Of a DNA stretch of 64,000 bases, positions 52,192 through 64,000 are shown piece after piece (positions within the stretch are counted from its first letter, which is position 1; each line of letters starts with the position of its first letter). The stretch comes from Saccharomycopsis fibuligera x Saccharomycopsis cf. fibuligera. Taxonomy: Eukaryota > Ascomycota > Saccharomycetes > Ascoideales > Saccharomycopsidaceae. Both the position numbers and the translations under genes were made by a program. The stretch lies in NCBI GenBank assembly GCA_001936135.1, contig CP012810.1:2728001-2792000 (forward strand), given 5' to 3'. The notes below the pieces were generated by a model that saw only the letters and a list, made by a program, of their open reading frames with translations, was not told the origin of the DNA and searched no databases.

Positions 52192-52786
52192 AGTAATATA
52201 TCTATTATGCTGTATATATAGGTTGTCTATCAGTTTGCTTTGAAACACAGATATATCTTCCCCTACACCTCTTCTATCTGTTCCATAATTTCAGCCTTTT
52301 TTTTTACACTAAAAAAAAAAAAAAAAAATTTTTTTCTGTTCTGCGATGACCTGCATCAGCACGCTCCAGTCACATCAAAAATGCAATTATTTGCATAATT
52401 ACGCATTTGCTTCCAAGCGGTTTTCCATCGGTTTCGATCATCGAACATCGCCGCGCTGAGCAGAGCATCGCTCAAGTTGGTCGATGATATAAAGGGTGAG
52501 CGCTATCCCTTTAGATCTTTAGGAAACTTTTTTTTCTTTTTTTTTTTCTTTTGCTGCCAGTTTAAAGTTAACTCATATACTTACTTACTCATTTACAAAG
52601 TTCACCGCAACAGCCAGAGCGCAAGAAAGAAAAACGAAAAAGCAAGCAACTACTATCCAATCACAATCGAATTAAGTTTTCTTACTTACTTTGTGTTTTC
52701 AGTCTTTGTCACGCTACACTACGTTTTTTATAGATAATAGTCAAATAATATAAAAATCGATTGGAGTCGCACGTCAAGTACATACA
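52192..52786. promoter_or_regulatory. Divergent RRP14/small-HSP promoter region
   Basis: 595 bp. An A-tract running into a T-tract (about 52311-52335, AAAAATTTTT core as in RRPE) is followed by GCGATGAC at 52343-52350, a PAC-like motif, about 155 bp upstream of RRP14. On the other side TATAAAG at 52488-52494 lies 300 bp upstream of the small heat-shock gene, implying a long leader. No perfect heat-shock element was found by eye. Confidence 0.5.
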
Positions 52787-53524
52787 ATGTCATTCAACAG
52801 ATTTTTCAATGATCCATTTTTTACAAACGACCCATTTGCTAACGATCCATTCTTCAACCCAATGGCTACTCAGAATCGCAACGCAAACAACAGACTAACC
52901 AATAACGGCGCTAGTGGCACTGGTGGCGGCACTGGTGGCGATCAGAGCCGTGCTATTTCCAATGATCCATTTAATCCAGGCAACCAAATGGCAAGTATTT
53001 TCGGTGGCGGGGCGTTTGGTGGCGGATTTGGTGGCGGTCCAGGTAGTTTAATGACCAATATGATGGGTAATATGGGCATGGAAGATCATTTTTTTGGAAA
53101 CTCAGCTGGTTCTGGTTTCGGTGGTGGTAGTAATCAAATCCACGTTACTACTAAGGACAACCATTATGAATTGACTTTGGAAATTTATAATTTAGATAAG
53201 AGCTCGGTAGACTTGCACATTGATCCGGTTAGCAAGATGGTTTCAGTTTCTGGATCAGTGGTTAATGAAACCAATCAAAATGGATTTCAATCATTTTCTT
53301 CACAATCATTTTCCCAATCAGTCTCATTGCCTAGCCCTCAAAATGAGGAAATTGATGATACTAATGTCCAAATCACTTATGCTGATAATATTTTGACGAT
53401 TTTGGTGCCTAAACAGACTTTCCAAGCATTGCAGGACGATCCCGGAAATTACAAGCACACTAATGATCGATACATTGAAAATCGTGAAAGTTCACCAGAA
53501 TCCAACAAAATTGAGGAGTTGTAA
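52787..53524 (+). CDS. Small heat-shock protein (alpha-crystallin domain, Hsp26/Hsp21-like)
   Basis: 245 residues. The N-terminal ~110 residues carry repeated NDPF motifs (FFNDPFFTNDPFANDPF; SNDPFNPGNQ) and Gly/Phe-rich stretches, then an alpha-crystallin domain at about 115-215. The latter begins NQIHVTTKDNHYELTLEIYN, passes through a dimer-loop equivalent (NETNQNGFQSFSSQSFSQSV) and ends DDTNVQITYADNILTILVPK, with the typical NG-I-L-T-I-x-V/P strand written here as DNILTILVPK. A short tail follows without a clear IxI/V motif. It should form oligomeric holdases under heat or stationary-phase stress. The orthologue (Hsp26, Hsp42 or Candida Hsp21) is not assigned; length lies between Hsp26 (214) and Hsp42 (375). 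Confidence 0.88.
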   Translation: MSFNRFFNDPFFTNDPFANDPFFNPMATQNRNANNRLTNNGASGTGGGTGGDQSRAISNDPFNPGNQMASIFGGGAFGGGFGGGPGSLMTNMMGNMGMEDHFFGNSAGSGFGGGSNQIHVTTKDNHYELTLEIYNLDKSSVDLHIDPVSKMVSVSGSVVNETNQNGFQSFSSQSFSQSVSLPSPQNEEIDDTNVQITYADNILTILVPKQTFQALQDDPGNYKHTNDRYIENRESSPESNKIEEL

Positions 53525-54051
53525 TTTAATGTGGACTGATATATCTTTTTTGAGTATTAATCGTTTTTCGTTCCATTACTCCTCTTTCTTTCACTTCGTT
53601 TTTGATTTTTTATAATACCTTCATCATATATATATATATATATATATAAGGCTTTTACAAAATATATTTATTCAATATTTAATAATAAGTATTTTAATTG
53701 TGAAAAGTTATAAAAACTAGAAATGTAGAACCCGTATGTTATGAATGTGTAGTGAAGTAGAAAGAAAAAACAAATAATGTAAAAGTGTAAAAGAACCATA
53801 GCAAGAAAAATTTTAACCAGAGAGCGATAAGAAATTAAGTATTAAAGAATAAAACAAAGTATGAAACGTTTCAAAGAAAATCCCAAAATAGAACAAATAA
53901 AAAATCGACAAAAGAATAATTTTCAGAGTTTAATGAAAGAAATATTAAACAATTACAAAATTAAGCTAAAAAAAAAAAGCAACAAATATCAATAAATCAA
54001 GTCAAAGAGAAGATCGAGTAAGCGATGATAAGCTTGAAGTTTGATGAACTC
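53525..54051. other. Convergent small-HSP/LDB16-like intergenic region
   Basis: 527 bp, very AT-rich, with an AT dinucleotide run at about 53628-53648. No gene is seen. Confidence 0.4.
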
Positions 54052-54511
54052 TTATTTGCTGTCTCCCTCGGTTTCTGAGTATTCTGACTCTTCAGTGATA
54101 CTATTATCTATTGAACCGAGTCTATTGGATGAAAACCATGAATTGTTGAGGGTGCCGATAGCCGTACTTGAGCCAGTAGAATAACTTTTATCCAAAGTGG
54201 AATCCTTTGAAGTAATAGTAGCATTAGTAGAAGGAGAAGTAGGAACAGGGATATTGTCCTTTTCCTTTTCTTTCCCTTTGGCTTCACTGCTGCTTTTTTC
54301 CTTTTCTTTCTTGTTTCTTTCGTCCACTCGGCTAGCTCGATCTTTCAAATTTCTCAAATATTCCAAGTTACTATACTTGTCGGCAAACAATTCTTCTTCA
54401 TTGTCATTATTTTGACTTGACGTGGTACTCAAATCACCTACAGAGACTGCGTCAGCAAATGAAGAACTATCATCGGCGGCATCGTTGTCGCCATCATTGT
54501 GACGACGTTCG

Positions 54512-54545
<34 letters not shown>

Positions 54546-55530
54546 TGTCATTGTCATCATTGTCATCATTGTCATGTCCATTCTCATTATAATCATCATT
54601 ATCAAGGTTGATATCAAGTCCCACAACAAAATCTTTGATCTTGTCATTATTGTAAACTTGACTGATCAAAGCAAGTTCATCAGTATCCGACCCACCAAAT
54701 TCTTCATCTTCCATTAACTCGATAAACTTGCTATTAATCGACTCAGTGAAATTATTGTGACTGTCTCTCAGAGGACCACCACCAACCGCCGATAGAGCAC
54801 CCACAGCAGACGCATTTGGACTAGTATCAGTAAGAGCATCCAAAACTGCCTTTACTGCGGCAATAGACTTATGATAAATTACCTTAAAAGTCATGCCATT
54901 ATATAATGATTTCGTAAGCAACATCACAAATCCAGTTAAAATTGCCATTAGAGAACTGAATATGACAGACATAATGATAAATTTGTAAATTAAATAAATA
55001 AACGCCCAAAAATTTACCTGCTTTTTAGATCCATTAGCAGCGGTGCTCCAATATTGATTAAATCTTGTGCCAGCATATCCCCTTCGAAGTTGCTTCAAAT
55101 ATAATTCATTATTGCTGGACCAGTGATTATTGTAGATATTGTTGATGTTTCGATGATAGTTGCTTGTATCGTCAGGGTGAATATTCAGACGGCGAAACTG
55201 GTGATAGTTGAGCAAACCAAACAAATTGACATCAAATAAGAGTACAAGGGCAGCGTTGATTGGTATGAGTAGCAATTCGATAACATAAACCGCTAAGGTT
55301 AAACAAGGGATGAATATCATATACTTAAAGCTAGCAATGGTCCATAGTACGGGTTTTATCGTCGTGAATCGTACTATAGTTTTAGCTAATCGGTATAGCT
55401 TGGAGATTAGGTAAATTGATAATGCAATGATGTTGTATCCTGCTGAGGTTAGCACTGACTTGATATCATAATGAGCAGGGGAGTCCTTATGGAGGATAAC
55501 AAAGTTTTCTTGCTCTCTCTGTGTGGTCAT
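54052..55530 (-). CDS. ER/lipid-droplet-type membrane protein, LDB16-like
   Basis: 492 residues. The N-terminal half is membrane-bound: hydrophobic stretches near residues 30-48, 65-108 (SFKYMIFIPCLTLAVYVIEL, then LLIPINAALVLLFDVNLFGLL) and 172-207 (FWAFIYLIYKFIIMSVIFSS). The C-terminal half is soluble, acidic and disordered, with an Asp run of about 11 near residue 330 and many Ser/Thr. No catalytic motif is seen. In S. cerevisiae LDB16 (YCL005W), partner of seipin Sei1 at lipid droplets, is the neighbour of PGS1 in a block whose other members are in this window. Membrane layout and synteny support an LDB16-type call, but no direct sequence signature was verified. Confidence 0.6.
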
Positions 55531-56985
55531 GGTTCCATAGTTGTATTGAATAACTGTATTAAAGAATTGATAGAAACTTGGAAATGAAAAACTTGATGGA
55601 AATTCACAGCTGCTAGTGATTTTTGTCGGTACTGTCTGAGAGATTGAGGAAGCTCAACTGAATAAGAAACTGGGAAGGTAGATAATTTAATGATTTTAGC
55701 AAACAGATTGAGTCGTTTGAAAAGTTTGGCTGCTTTGAGTAGTCTTGAGACCAATCAGTGATGATGATGGCAAAACAGTATTGAAGCAAGAAAGGAATAA
55801 AGGGATTTAAAAGAAGAATGTAGAGCAAAATAATTCAAGTCAAGAGGAAAAACAAAAACAAAAACAAGGAACAAGGAACACTCTTTATCCTTAAGCAGGA
55901 ACGCCTTTCAATTACAATTACGATTTAAGGAGGAGCAAATCCTATTTAAACTGAATAAAAATAAACTGAGCTACGTAGAATTGAATCAATAAAACCAATA
56001 CGAGTTTAAGCTTCTTTCTCCTTCTTTTTTTTCTTTCTTTTTCCTTGTCTCAACACTGTTAGCGTTACAATTACAATTAGTACTGCTGCTGCTGCTGCGG
56101 TGCTCCGCCATGCAGATGCGCTTAAACTGACAAACTATATAGCTAAACTATAGGTCAGCTCCATATAGATAGAGCTCTCGGCAACCAATGTGGTAACCGA
56201 GCTAAAGGCTTTACTGGTACACTTGAGTGAGTATACACCTACATGCTGGGCTTATCAGACCAATTACTACAGTACGAAGTTTTGAAGAAGAGGTACAAAC
56301 TTGCGGATTCCAGACAAAAAGAAAAATGTAAAATATAGTTCATTACACTTGATGGAACAAATTACATAGAAAACGTAATCTAAAATATCAAAAAACTTTT
56401 TAATATATTATAAGGTAAATCAAAAAAAAAAATTGGAAAATATGAGAAAACAATTAAAGCATAACCTAATATTAAATAATCAAAGCAAACAAATAAAAAA
56501 AAAAAAAAAATAAAATAAAATAAAATAAAATAAACTCAAGCCAAGGGTATCACAACAAAAGTTTCTTTCCAAGATATAAATTATAAGGGAGAATAAAGAA
56601 TAAGAAATAATGACTGGAAAATAAAAATTTAGAGAAGAAATGAAGAGGTGAAAAATAAAACAAAAGGAAACATTAAAAAATATATAGCAGGAGAAATATT
56701 GAAAAGGTAAAAGGAACCAATAAAAATAATAATATAATTTAAAAAAAAAAAAAAAAAAAAAGAAAAAAAAAACATTTTAGCCTATTGAGCTATAGTATAG
56801 TAGCATAACAGAGCGTAAAAGGAAAGTAAAAATCGAACAAAACTAATAAATAAAAAAAAAAAAACATTAAAATGCTAAGGTGAAGAGAAAGCATTAAAAA
56901 AAAATTGTTAACATGGTATAATGTAGCTGAGGTAAAAAATTAAAACAAAATAAAAAGAAAAAAAGGATTCATTTAATAGTTATTT
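55531..56985. other. 1.45-kb AT-rich region between LDB16-like and BUD3
   Basis: Upstream of the LDB16-like gene and downstream of BUD3. It is full of A-runs (about 56497-56512, 56742-56771) and a TAAAA pentamer array (about 56512-56534). An imperfect dyad CTCGGCAACCA/TGGTAACCGAG lies at 56177-56201. No gene is seen. Confidence 0.4.
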
Positions 56986-59285
56986 TTAAGTCATAAAGGT
57001 ATCGTTAGCGACATCACTGTAAGATCTTTTAAATCCGCTTCTTTTGGTATACTCGCCTTCACGGTCAACAACATCACGATCGTATACTTCGTAATTTTCT
57101 TGATCACCATGATCACTATGATGTTGGTATTGATGTCCTTGGCGTGAATCACGATGTTCGGTTTCATCAAAATCTTCTTCTTCTTCTTCCTTGAAGACTT
57201 CTGATGCTTCACTTTCTTCTTCATCAATGATATTTCTCAAATACTCATCACCGTTATCACCAATACCACCGCCGAATCCATTGCGGAATGAGTGGCTAGT
57301 GGTAGGAAATTGTGGATAAGGATAGTCTTCAGTATTACTAATCTTTTGAGCTTCACCGAAGCTGGATAACGTAGGTAGCGTACTCATTAAACCATGTTGT
57401 TTTGGCTCATCGAATGACTCGTCATCTTCAATGAGGTCCTCAGATATGAGCCCCTCATGAACGGCTTCCCGATCATCATCTTCATTGTGGTCATGATCCG
57501 GTTCTTCCTCTTCATCACCATCACTGCTAAATCCAAAATCATCATCATTTTCTGAAGCATGAGCCACCCCTTTAGTAATTTTCGCAAACCTAATATCTTC
57601 GAATTCATCATCAGCAATGTTATCAGGGGTAATGAAATCATCATCATCGGTAACATGGCGATGCAATCTCACGCCATCTTCTTCTTCCTCTTCTTCTTCC
57701 TCCTCCTCCTCGTATTCCATATCAGAGTGTTGAGTATCATGTTCGTCTTCATCTTCATCAAAGTCAAAATCGTCATCATCTTCGTCATCATCATCTAATC
57801 TTCGCTCGTCATCAGATAATTGTGCTGCTTTACCAGCAAGCTCTGCAGATTCGTGATTATTATCATTGTGACCACTAATATTATTCATAGAATCAAATTT
57901 TTCCTTAGATAGAAGCAAAGCATATAATTTTTGATCATCATCTAAATTTTCCGAATTTGGCAACTTCAAAGAATTCAAGGAATGTCTAATCTTATTCTGA
58001 TATGGTAACAAATTGATATTTTTGCTTCTGCTGAGGCTTCGCTCCGGCCCAATGACATCCTTGTTCATCTCTTTTGGAATGTTCAATAACGTAGAATTAT
58101 CTCTAGCAATGATCCAATTTGGCGCAACGGTTTCATCAACAAAATCATTATAGATACTGAATCCAGATTCAGTTTTCTTGAATGAATGTTTGGAAAAATT
58201 TATACTGGAACTGTCACGAGTCAATGTCCAGTTTCTTGAAGTTGAAGACTTTATTGATTTCATAAACATCTTTTCACTATGGTTGCTACTTAGCAAACTA
58301 CCAACTTTTTCAATATTTGTTAACGATGAGTTTTCTCTAGCAATGACCCAATTTCTTTTTGTATCATCATCATCACTGTCTTCATAATCATCAACAAATA
58401 AGCTGTTTCTAATTGACTCCTTGATTGAATTTGTGTTATTGTGCGCAGTGAACATAGAAGCAGTGCCACTACCATTATTGCTACCAAACCCTTCATTTGC
58501 GTAAACAGTGCTGGCAACAATCCCACTAGCACCGGCACCGCCATCTTCAACATTGCTTTTGCGGTGGTTCTTGAGCAATAATATATGTTCTTTTTGCTCT
58601 TTAGCTAGTTTCAATTTAGAAATTTCTTCAATATGTTGGTAATTTTCCTTACCAATGTCAACAGCTGCAACCGTCTCAGCACCCTCTTGCTGCTGCTGCT
58701 GCTGCTGCTGTTTTTGAATTCTATACTGCAGTAATCTCACCCCGTCTCCAACATTATTCGAATTGAGACTATTATGTTTACTGCTTGGGTCAAACATTTC
58801 ATCAAGAACATTTGAGCCTCTTTTACTACGGGTTGGTGACACCGCGATAGACATAGATACTCTAGTTGAGGGGATTGGAGATATGTCGTGAATACTTCTT
58901 GACCTTCTAACGGTTGGAGAAACTGGCACTGTAATAATGCCACCAGTTTTCTGGCGCGGTTGTGATTGTGGATCTTGAACTGGTCTAATTGTGCTGCTAT
59001 TATTATCAATAAGTTCGCCTTCCCCATTACCGATGTTGACAGAAATTGACGAACGAATCTTGAAATCTGAAGCACGAATTGCTGAGCGTTTTGCAGTAGG
59101 AGAGTCAGAAACGTCAGAAAATCTCGACTTACCACCGCCGCCACCTCTCGCTGATGATCTGATTCTACTTGGTTTGGATGGCGTGCCATATGGACTATTG
59201 ACCAAATCATCCATGGTAGTATTAAATGTTGAAATGGAATCTTTTGAAACAGTTGTTTTCAAATTTGGTGAAATTATAGCGTCTG

Positions 59286-59321
<36 letters not shown>

Positions 59322-62300
59322 GCTTGATAGTAGCTTGATTTTGTTGTTGTTGCAAATCATCATTTTGTTGTGATGATGATGATGATGATGACAATATCTG
59401 AGGATTCAATGACATTGTAGATTTTTTATTGTTAACGTCAACTGACATGTTAAGTGATGATTTAAAAAGTTTATTTAAAGTTCTAGAAACCTTAGTTTCT
59501 TTTCTTGGAGTGAGTAACTCATTACTATTAGTGTGACATTTTACTGGTGAATGTGCTGATGATGCTGGTGGTTGCTTTTGTTGCACTTGCGCTGGTGCGT
59601 GCATGTTTTCAGTGGATGTTTTACCAATTGCCTTGCCAGGAGATGGAGTCTTTGGCTTTCTTCTAAAAAGCTTGTCAAAAAAGCTGGTTTTCTTCTTTGG
59701 TGTAGAAGAAGATCCGTTTGCTCTTGGGGAAGTTACTGATGGCATTGGCGGAGTCTTGGCTGGGATTTTTGAAGGCTCTGAAGTAGCACCTTTTTCATTA
59801 TGTAACTTCTTCATTGGGGTAGTGAGTTGAGATTTGCTATAGTTATTATTGTTCCTATTGTTATTATTTGTTGGGGTTTGGCCGGCCGTTGTTCCCAATG
59901 CAGTCGTCGTGGTTGCCCCCTCGCTGTCACGTCTATTCTTGTTAACAATAACAGTACTTGCATTAGACTCATTTATGTTTGTAAAAGCAGACAAGAGGGT
60001 TTCTTTGCTCTTGGTAAACTTTTGATTCAATCTAGCATCATTGTTGCTTTGATGCCCAGTATTTGATGGTTGGACCTTGACGCGATTTTCAGCTTCATCT
60101 TGAATTTCAGCTGGAATTTTTCTCATTGGAGCATAAAGTTGCGATGCGGATGATGGTGGTTGTGGTGGCGGTAGTTTGGTCTTTATAGCAGCACTAACGC
60201 TAGCACTAGCACGATCAGGTCGACTAGGAGTCAATGATCTTTCTCTATTGGTGCTGCTATCTTGCGATTTTCTTCTAATATGTTCAGCTTTCATAGGACT
60301 GCCTTTGATCGTTTTGTTTTTATTATTGTTTCTAATATTTTTGCTTGCTAATTTTTTCTTTGATGGGCTTATGAGCAACTTCATAACACTTGTTCTTTTT
60401 TCAATTCTTTTTGGTGAAGCATTTGCATCTTTATTAACAGTTGTAGCACCAGTTATCTTTGATTCAGCAGTCTTTTTCAAGTCTGTAGCTTGACCAGCTA
60501 CTTTAGCATCCTTCTCCTCCCTTTCCTTTTCTTCTTCTTCTTCTTCTTCTTCAGCTTCTTCGGCCAAAAGATGGTTTGGCTCGGTATATTCGCCATTAAT
60601 GTACAGTATCAAATAACCAGCAAGCTTATCATTAGCGCTGATCAAGTAATTAACCATTGCTTCGTTTTTGTAACTGAGAAAATTTGAATACAAATTACTA
60701 AGCTCTTCGGCTAGGAAAGTTGAGAACTCAGTACTTGACAATTTGTGCTGAATAGTTGATCCATCTTTTGTCAAGCCATAAATCTCAATATTTTCATTAT
60801 CCACAAATCTTGCACTTAGGCCAGCAAACAAATTATGTTGGTATAAATACGTCTTGTTGATTTTCATGTTCAAAAATAAAGCAAATGGAGATTTGGATTT
60901 CTCATCAACATAAACTGATTTTTCATGGGCAGTAGAATATACCGAGAGCCCCAAATTTCTGGTCTTGAAAAGATGGAAAGGCGATGATTTGTTCAAAATC
61001 TTGGCCTTATTGACCAAGTCAATAATTTTGAGACCATTATTAAGCTTATTTACATCATTAATTTGGTATTTTTTGATGGAATCAATTTCATGGATACCTT
61101 TGGGCTGATTAGTTTTGATACCATTGCCAATGACGAAAAACTGGATCATTTTGCCCTCATTATATGTGGAAGGATAAATGTCACCAATGTCAGCCCAGCC
61201 GCTAACTTTCAAATGTGGTAAATTTGTCAATGGAATTTGATTTATAAGCGAGTGCATCAAAATATCTGGAATTGAAGGTTCGTGAACTTTAACAAACGAT
61301 GCATTATTCAAATTGTAAAAACTGGCTTTTGATTTTTTGTCATTGCTGTTGTTTTTATTATTGTCAACATTCATTGACACTGACATTTTTTTTCTTGCCA
61401 ATTTTTTATAATATTCTTTATCATCGATTGTCAAAAACAAAATGTGATCGCTGAATATTATAACAATGTCTTCATTGTATTCGCTATTTGTGATCAAGTT
61501 TTTACCACCAAAGATAGAGACCACTCTTCTGGTTAACCACCCATATTGCAATTCCACTGGCCATCCGGAAGCCAATTCAGTCAATAATTTGCCCGTTGGG
61601 GTGAATACTCGATTATTGTACGGTTTCAATTTATCTCTGCCAAAAGCATCTATTGTGTTTATGGAGCTCTTGTAGTATTTTTCAGATTTCAATTTTATTT
61701 TGGAATTCCATTGGTTATTTTCGATTAGTCTATTGAGGATTAATTTCAATTTAATCAAATTCAAGGAACCATGGATCAACGATTCAATTTTTCTCTTGGT
61801 AAAATTATCAATGTCCACTTGAGTATCATTTAAAAACTCTGCAAAATTTTCAAAAAAGAAATTCAACTGAAATGTAAAGTTCTTGGTGGCGGCTTCGTGT
61901 CTCATGTATGCTTTGTAAAAATACGGAATAGTGGTACCACAAGCTTTCAAAATTTCGTAACTTCCAAAGGGAAAAGCCACTTTCAAAGAGTCCAAAAAGA
62001 TGCAATTTATTCTTGTGATTTCATCAATTGTTGGAGGGAATATCAAGTTCAACTTGGATATTGTAAGGGATCCAACTTCGCCATTCAAAACTTTGATCCT
62101 CAAGGGCACAACAAAATTTTGCAAAAACTGTACTAAATTTTTGGTGAAATTCGTTTGTACTTTGATCAATTCCTCGCATATGGAAGTGGTTAATTCGTCA
62201 TCATTGATGTCTTCGGGTGGCACCATAGATTCTTCAAGTGGTACTTTATACACTTGCTCCGTAGACTCTGGAGAATATTCAGTCAATGGATCAAACAACT

Positions 62301-62994
62301 GGTCCAACTGTTCACCAAGCAAGAAGACCAACTTGTTATTTTCATCAATTTCCTCTTCCGAATCGACGTATACGATATCCAACATCAACGCGTTAGAAAA
62401 CTTTTGTTGCAAGTAACCCAAATCCAAGATTTTTTCACCAATTTGCGTAGGCACTCTATTTACAATCAATTGCATTGAGGAAGCCAAATCACCAGCAGTA
62501 GTCTCGTCCCAGTCGAATGAATTTTCTTCCAACGAGCTTGATTTTTCGAGCAAAATATTTCTCAAATTGACATCCAAGTTAGCATAAGCACGTAATCCAG
62601 TTATTGCCAATGACCGTCTAACATTGGATCTTCTATACTCGGGCAATAAATTTTCACAAGCAGGGAAATACCGGGATCTTGCGTCTATGGTAAGAGAGTT
62701 GTACTGATTTTCTCCATGTCTCGCAATCAATACCGTGCTGATTTTTTCGGTAAGGGGATCTTCGTACACCATAGCAATGATTTGACTAAATAGAAGAGTA
62801 TCATGGCCAACAAAATAAGCAGCATTGGGGATGATTTTTTGCCAGTCATATAAAGTCTTCAAATTTTTGCTGTCGTCGGTTCGTATAAGACTGAGAGATT
62901 TTATATCTTGACATGACGGGGTTTTTGACTTGGTGTGCATAGAGCCGTTGTAGCTCTTTGTAGTAGATATGGACCCATGTTTGTTCAGGTACAT
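56986..62994 (-). CDS. BUD3: Bud3: bud-site/septin-ring scaffold with DH (RhoGEF) domain
   Basis: 2002 residues; S. cerevisiae Bud3 is 1636. Bud3 marks the axial bud site with septins and Bud4/Axl2 and is a GEF for Cdc42 in early G1. The conserved N-terminal 780 residues include YDWQKIIPNAAYFVGHDTLL near 49, a DH domain at about 265-440 (EELIKVQTNFTKNLVQFLQN; GSYEILKACGTTIPYFYKAY) and a PH-like segment (GWLTRRVVSIFGGKNLI near 500). The rest is low complexity: KRIEKRTSVMKLLISPSKKK, PSTPKKKTSFFDKLFRRKP, poly-Gln runs, four repeats of the type NWIIARDNSTL, and an acidic Asp/Glu tail with runs of 11-13 Glu. Start is the first ATG. In S. cerevisiae BUD3 is YCL014W. Confidence 0.95.
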
Positions 62995-64000
62995 TACGAT
63001 ACTGTGTGTGTGTGTGTGTGATGTTGTAGACAGGTCAGTGGCGCGAAGATCGCTAGTATAAACAATTGGGATCTGTGCGGTTGAAATACCAGGGCAGATG
63101 TGAGTTGCAAACGTTTTTTTGCTTGTTTGAGAGAGGTACTATAATTGTCAGAAGTGCTACTCTGTCAAAAACAACGGCAATGAAGTTTCGCGGCCCAGGG
63201 CAAAAACACTTTTTAACAAAAACAAACAGAAATTATGCAAAAGGAGGGAACGTGGGTGGGATAAGTTAATACAATATATAAAATGAGTGTGTATATAGAT
63301 TGCCGTGATGATAGTATAGCGCCAAAACGGTGGCAGTGGTAATAGTATTATGTCAATAATGTTAATGATGATGATGATGATGTATATACAACAAAGAACG
63401 AGTAAACATAAATAAATAAGTAAATAAAAAAAAATAAAAACAACACCGTAGCTGCGCTGTACACTGCTTTCTTTTTCTTTTTCTTTGTTTTTTTTTTTTT
63501 TTTTTTTCCTGTTTTTCTGAGCTTGCAAGTTGCCCGGCACTGGATCTGAGACATTGACGTATTTGCCGCTGAGTGTTGAGCACTACGGCTGGCGAAACGT
63601 GAATCCATGGATTCTCATGCGCCAAGTTGGCTATTGCGGTTGTGTGCAATGGCAAGAAGCAAGAAGCAAGAGTTCTTGCGAAATGAGTGAGGGAGGCATC
63701 TAATCGATAGTGATAGTGACAGCGGCGAAGGTCTACTCTGCTTTGGACAAAAAAAAAAAAAAAAAAAAAAAAAAAATGTCTTGGTAAACTGTAAAGATGA
63801 TACATACAGTATTATGCATATCTTCGCGTGAACTCAAGGGTGATCATGTGATGTAAACAGAAAATCGCGAAAAATAAAAAAAAAAAAAAAAAAAAAAAAA
63901 GTATTTTGATTTTTTATTTTGATTTTAATTTTAATTTTAATTTCAATTTTGATTTTAAATTTTTTGTTTACTTACTGTTTATTACTGTAGCACCTGAAGC
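62995..64000. promoter_or_regulatory. BUD3 upstream region to right edge
   Basis: 1 kb with no supported gene. A GT dinucleotide run lies at about 63004-63020, just 10 bp upstream of the BUD3 ATG. It also holds T and A homopolymers (about 63489-63507, 63750-63775, 63877-63900) and a GATTTTAATTTTAATTTT-type array at about 63907-63955. The next gene is beyond the window. Confidence 0.5.

Noticed and set aside
52420-52455. Heat-shock element upstream of the small HSP
   Set aside because: TTC and GAA units are present but not in the alternating 5-bp spacing required.

Overview
The window is nuclear DNA from a budding yeast (Saccharomycotina). The evidence is dense single-exon genes, introns with GTATGT donors and (T)ACTAAC or GCTAAC branch sites, a yeast-type histone H3, and yeast-specific proteins such as Sgf29, Bud3, Nup49 and Mrp7. 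Three in-frame CTG codons in the tRNA methyltransferase gene TRM5 fall where Saccharomyces cerevisiae Trm5 (recalled from memory) has serine. This points to a CUG-Ser yeast (the Candida/Lodderomyces/Debaryomyces group); the species cannot be named from the window. If so, every CTG codon in these genes should be read as Ser. No transposon, retroelement or tRNA gene was recognised.

Layout. 0-2 kb: 5' part of an Asn/Ser-rich gene running off the left edge. 2.6-9 kb: a UPF0357 membrane protein, SGF29 (SAGA), MRP7 (mitochondrial bL27), a MoaE-type molybdopterin synthase large subunit and a mitochondrial carrier. 9.7-19.8 kb: ARO8, NUP49, the divergent pair RRP4/TRM5, and the divergent histone pair H3/H4 with a repeat-rich shared promoter. 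20.8-30.8 kb: a looser, accessory-looking stretch with an MFS transporter, a possible seven-membrane-span protein of unknown function, an unrecognised 673-residue Ser/Asn/Asp-rich protein and a DapA-type aldolase, separated by gene-poor gaps of about 1.6 kb. 31.2-45 kb: SRP101, a NOP19-like nucleolar protein, a spliced PEX39-like gene, an unrecognised helical protein, PGS1, a three-exon PQ-loop (cystinosin-type) gene and DNM1. 45.3-64 kb: four-exon GBP2, TAN1, a small TPR-like gene, an SDT1/PHM8 nucleotidase, spliced RRP14, a small heat-shock protein, an LDB16-like membrane protein and the giant BUD3.

Themes. RNA and ribosome biology dominates (RRP4, TRM5, TAN1, RRP14, NOP19-like, GBP2, NUP49, MRP7, SRP101), with organelle membrane biology next (PGS1, DNM1, mitochondrial carrier, PEX39-like, LDB16-like). 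Six genes (PGS1, LDB16-like, SGF29, GBP2, UPF0357, BUD3) match a single short stretch of S. cerevisiae chromosome III (YCL004W-YCL014W), so the window holds a scrambled ancestral block. Four genes carry seven introns in total; spliced products were deduced from splice signals and reading frame.
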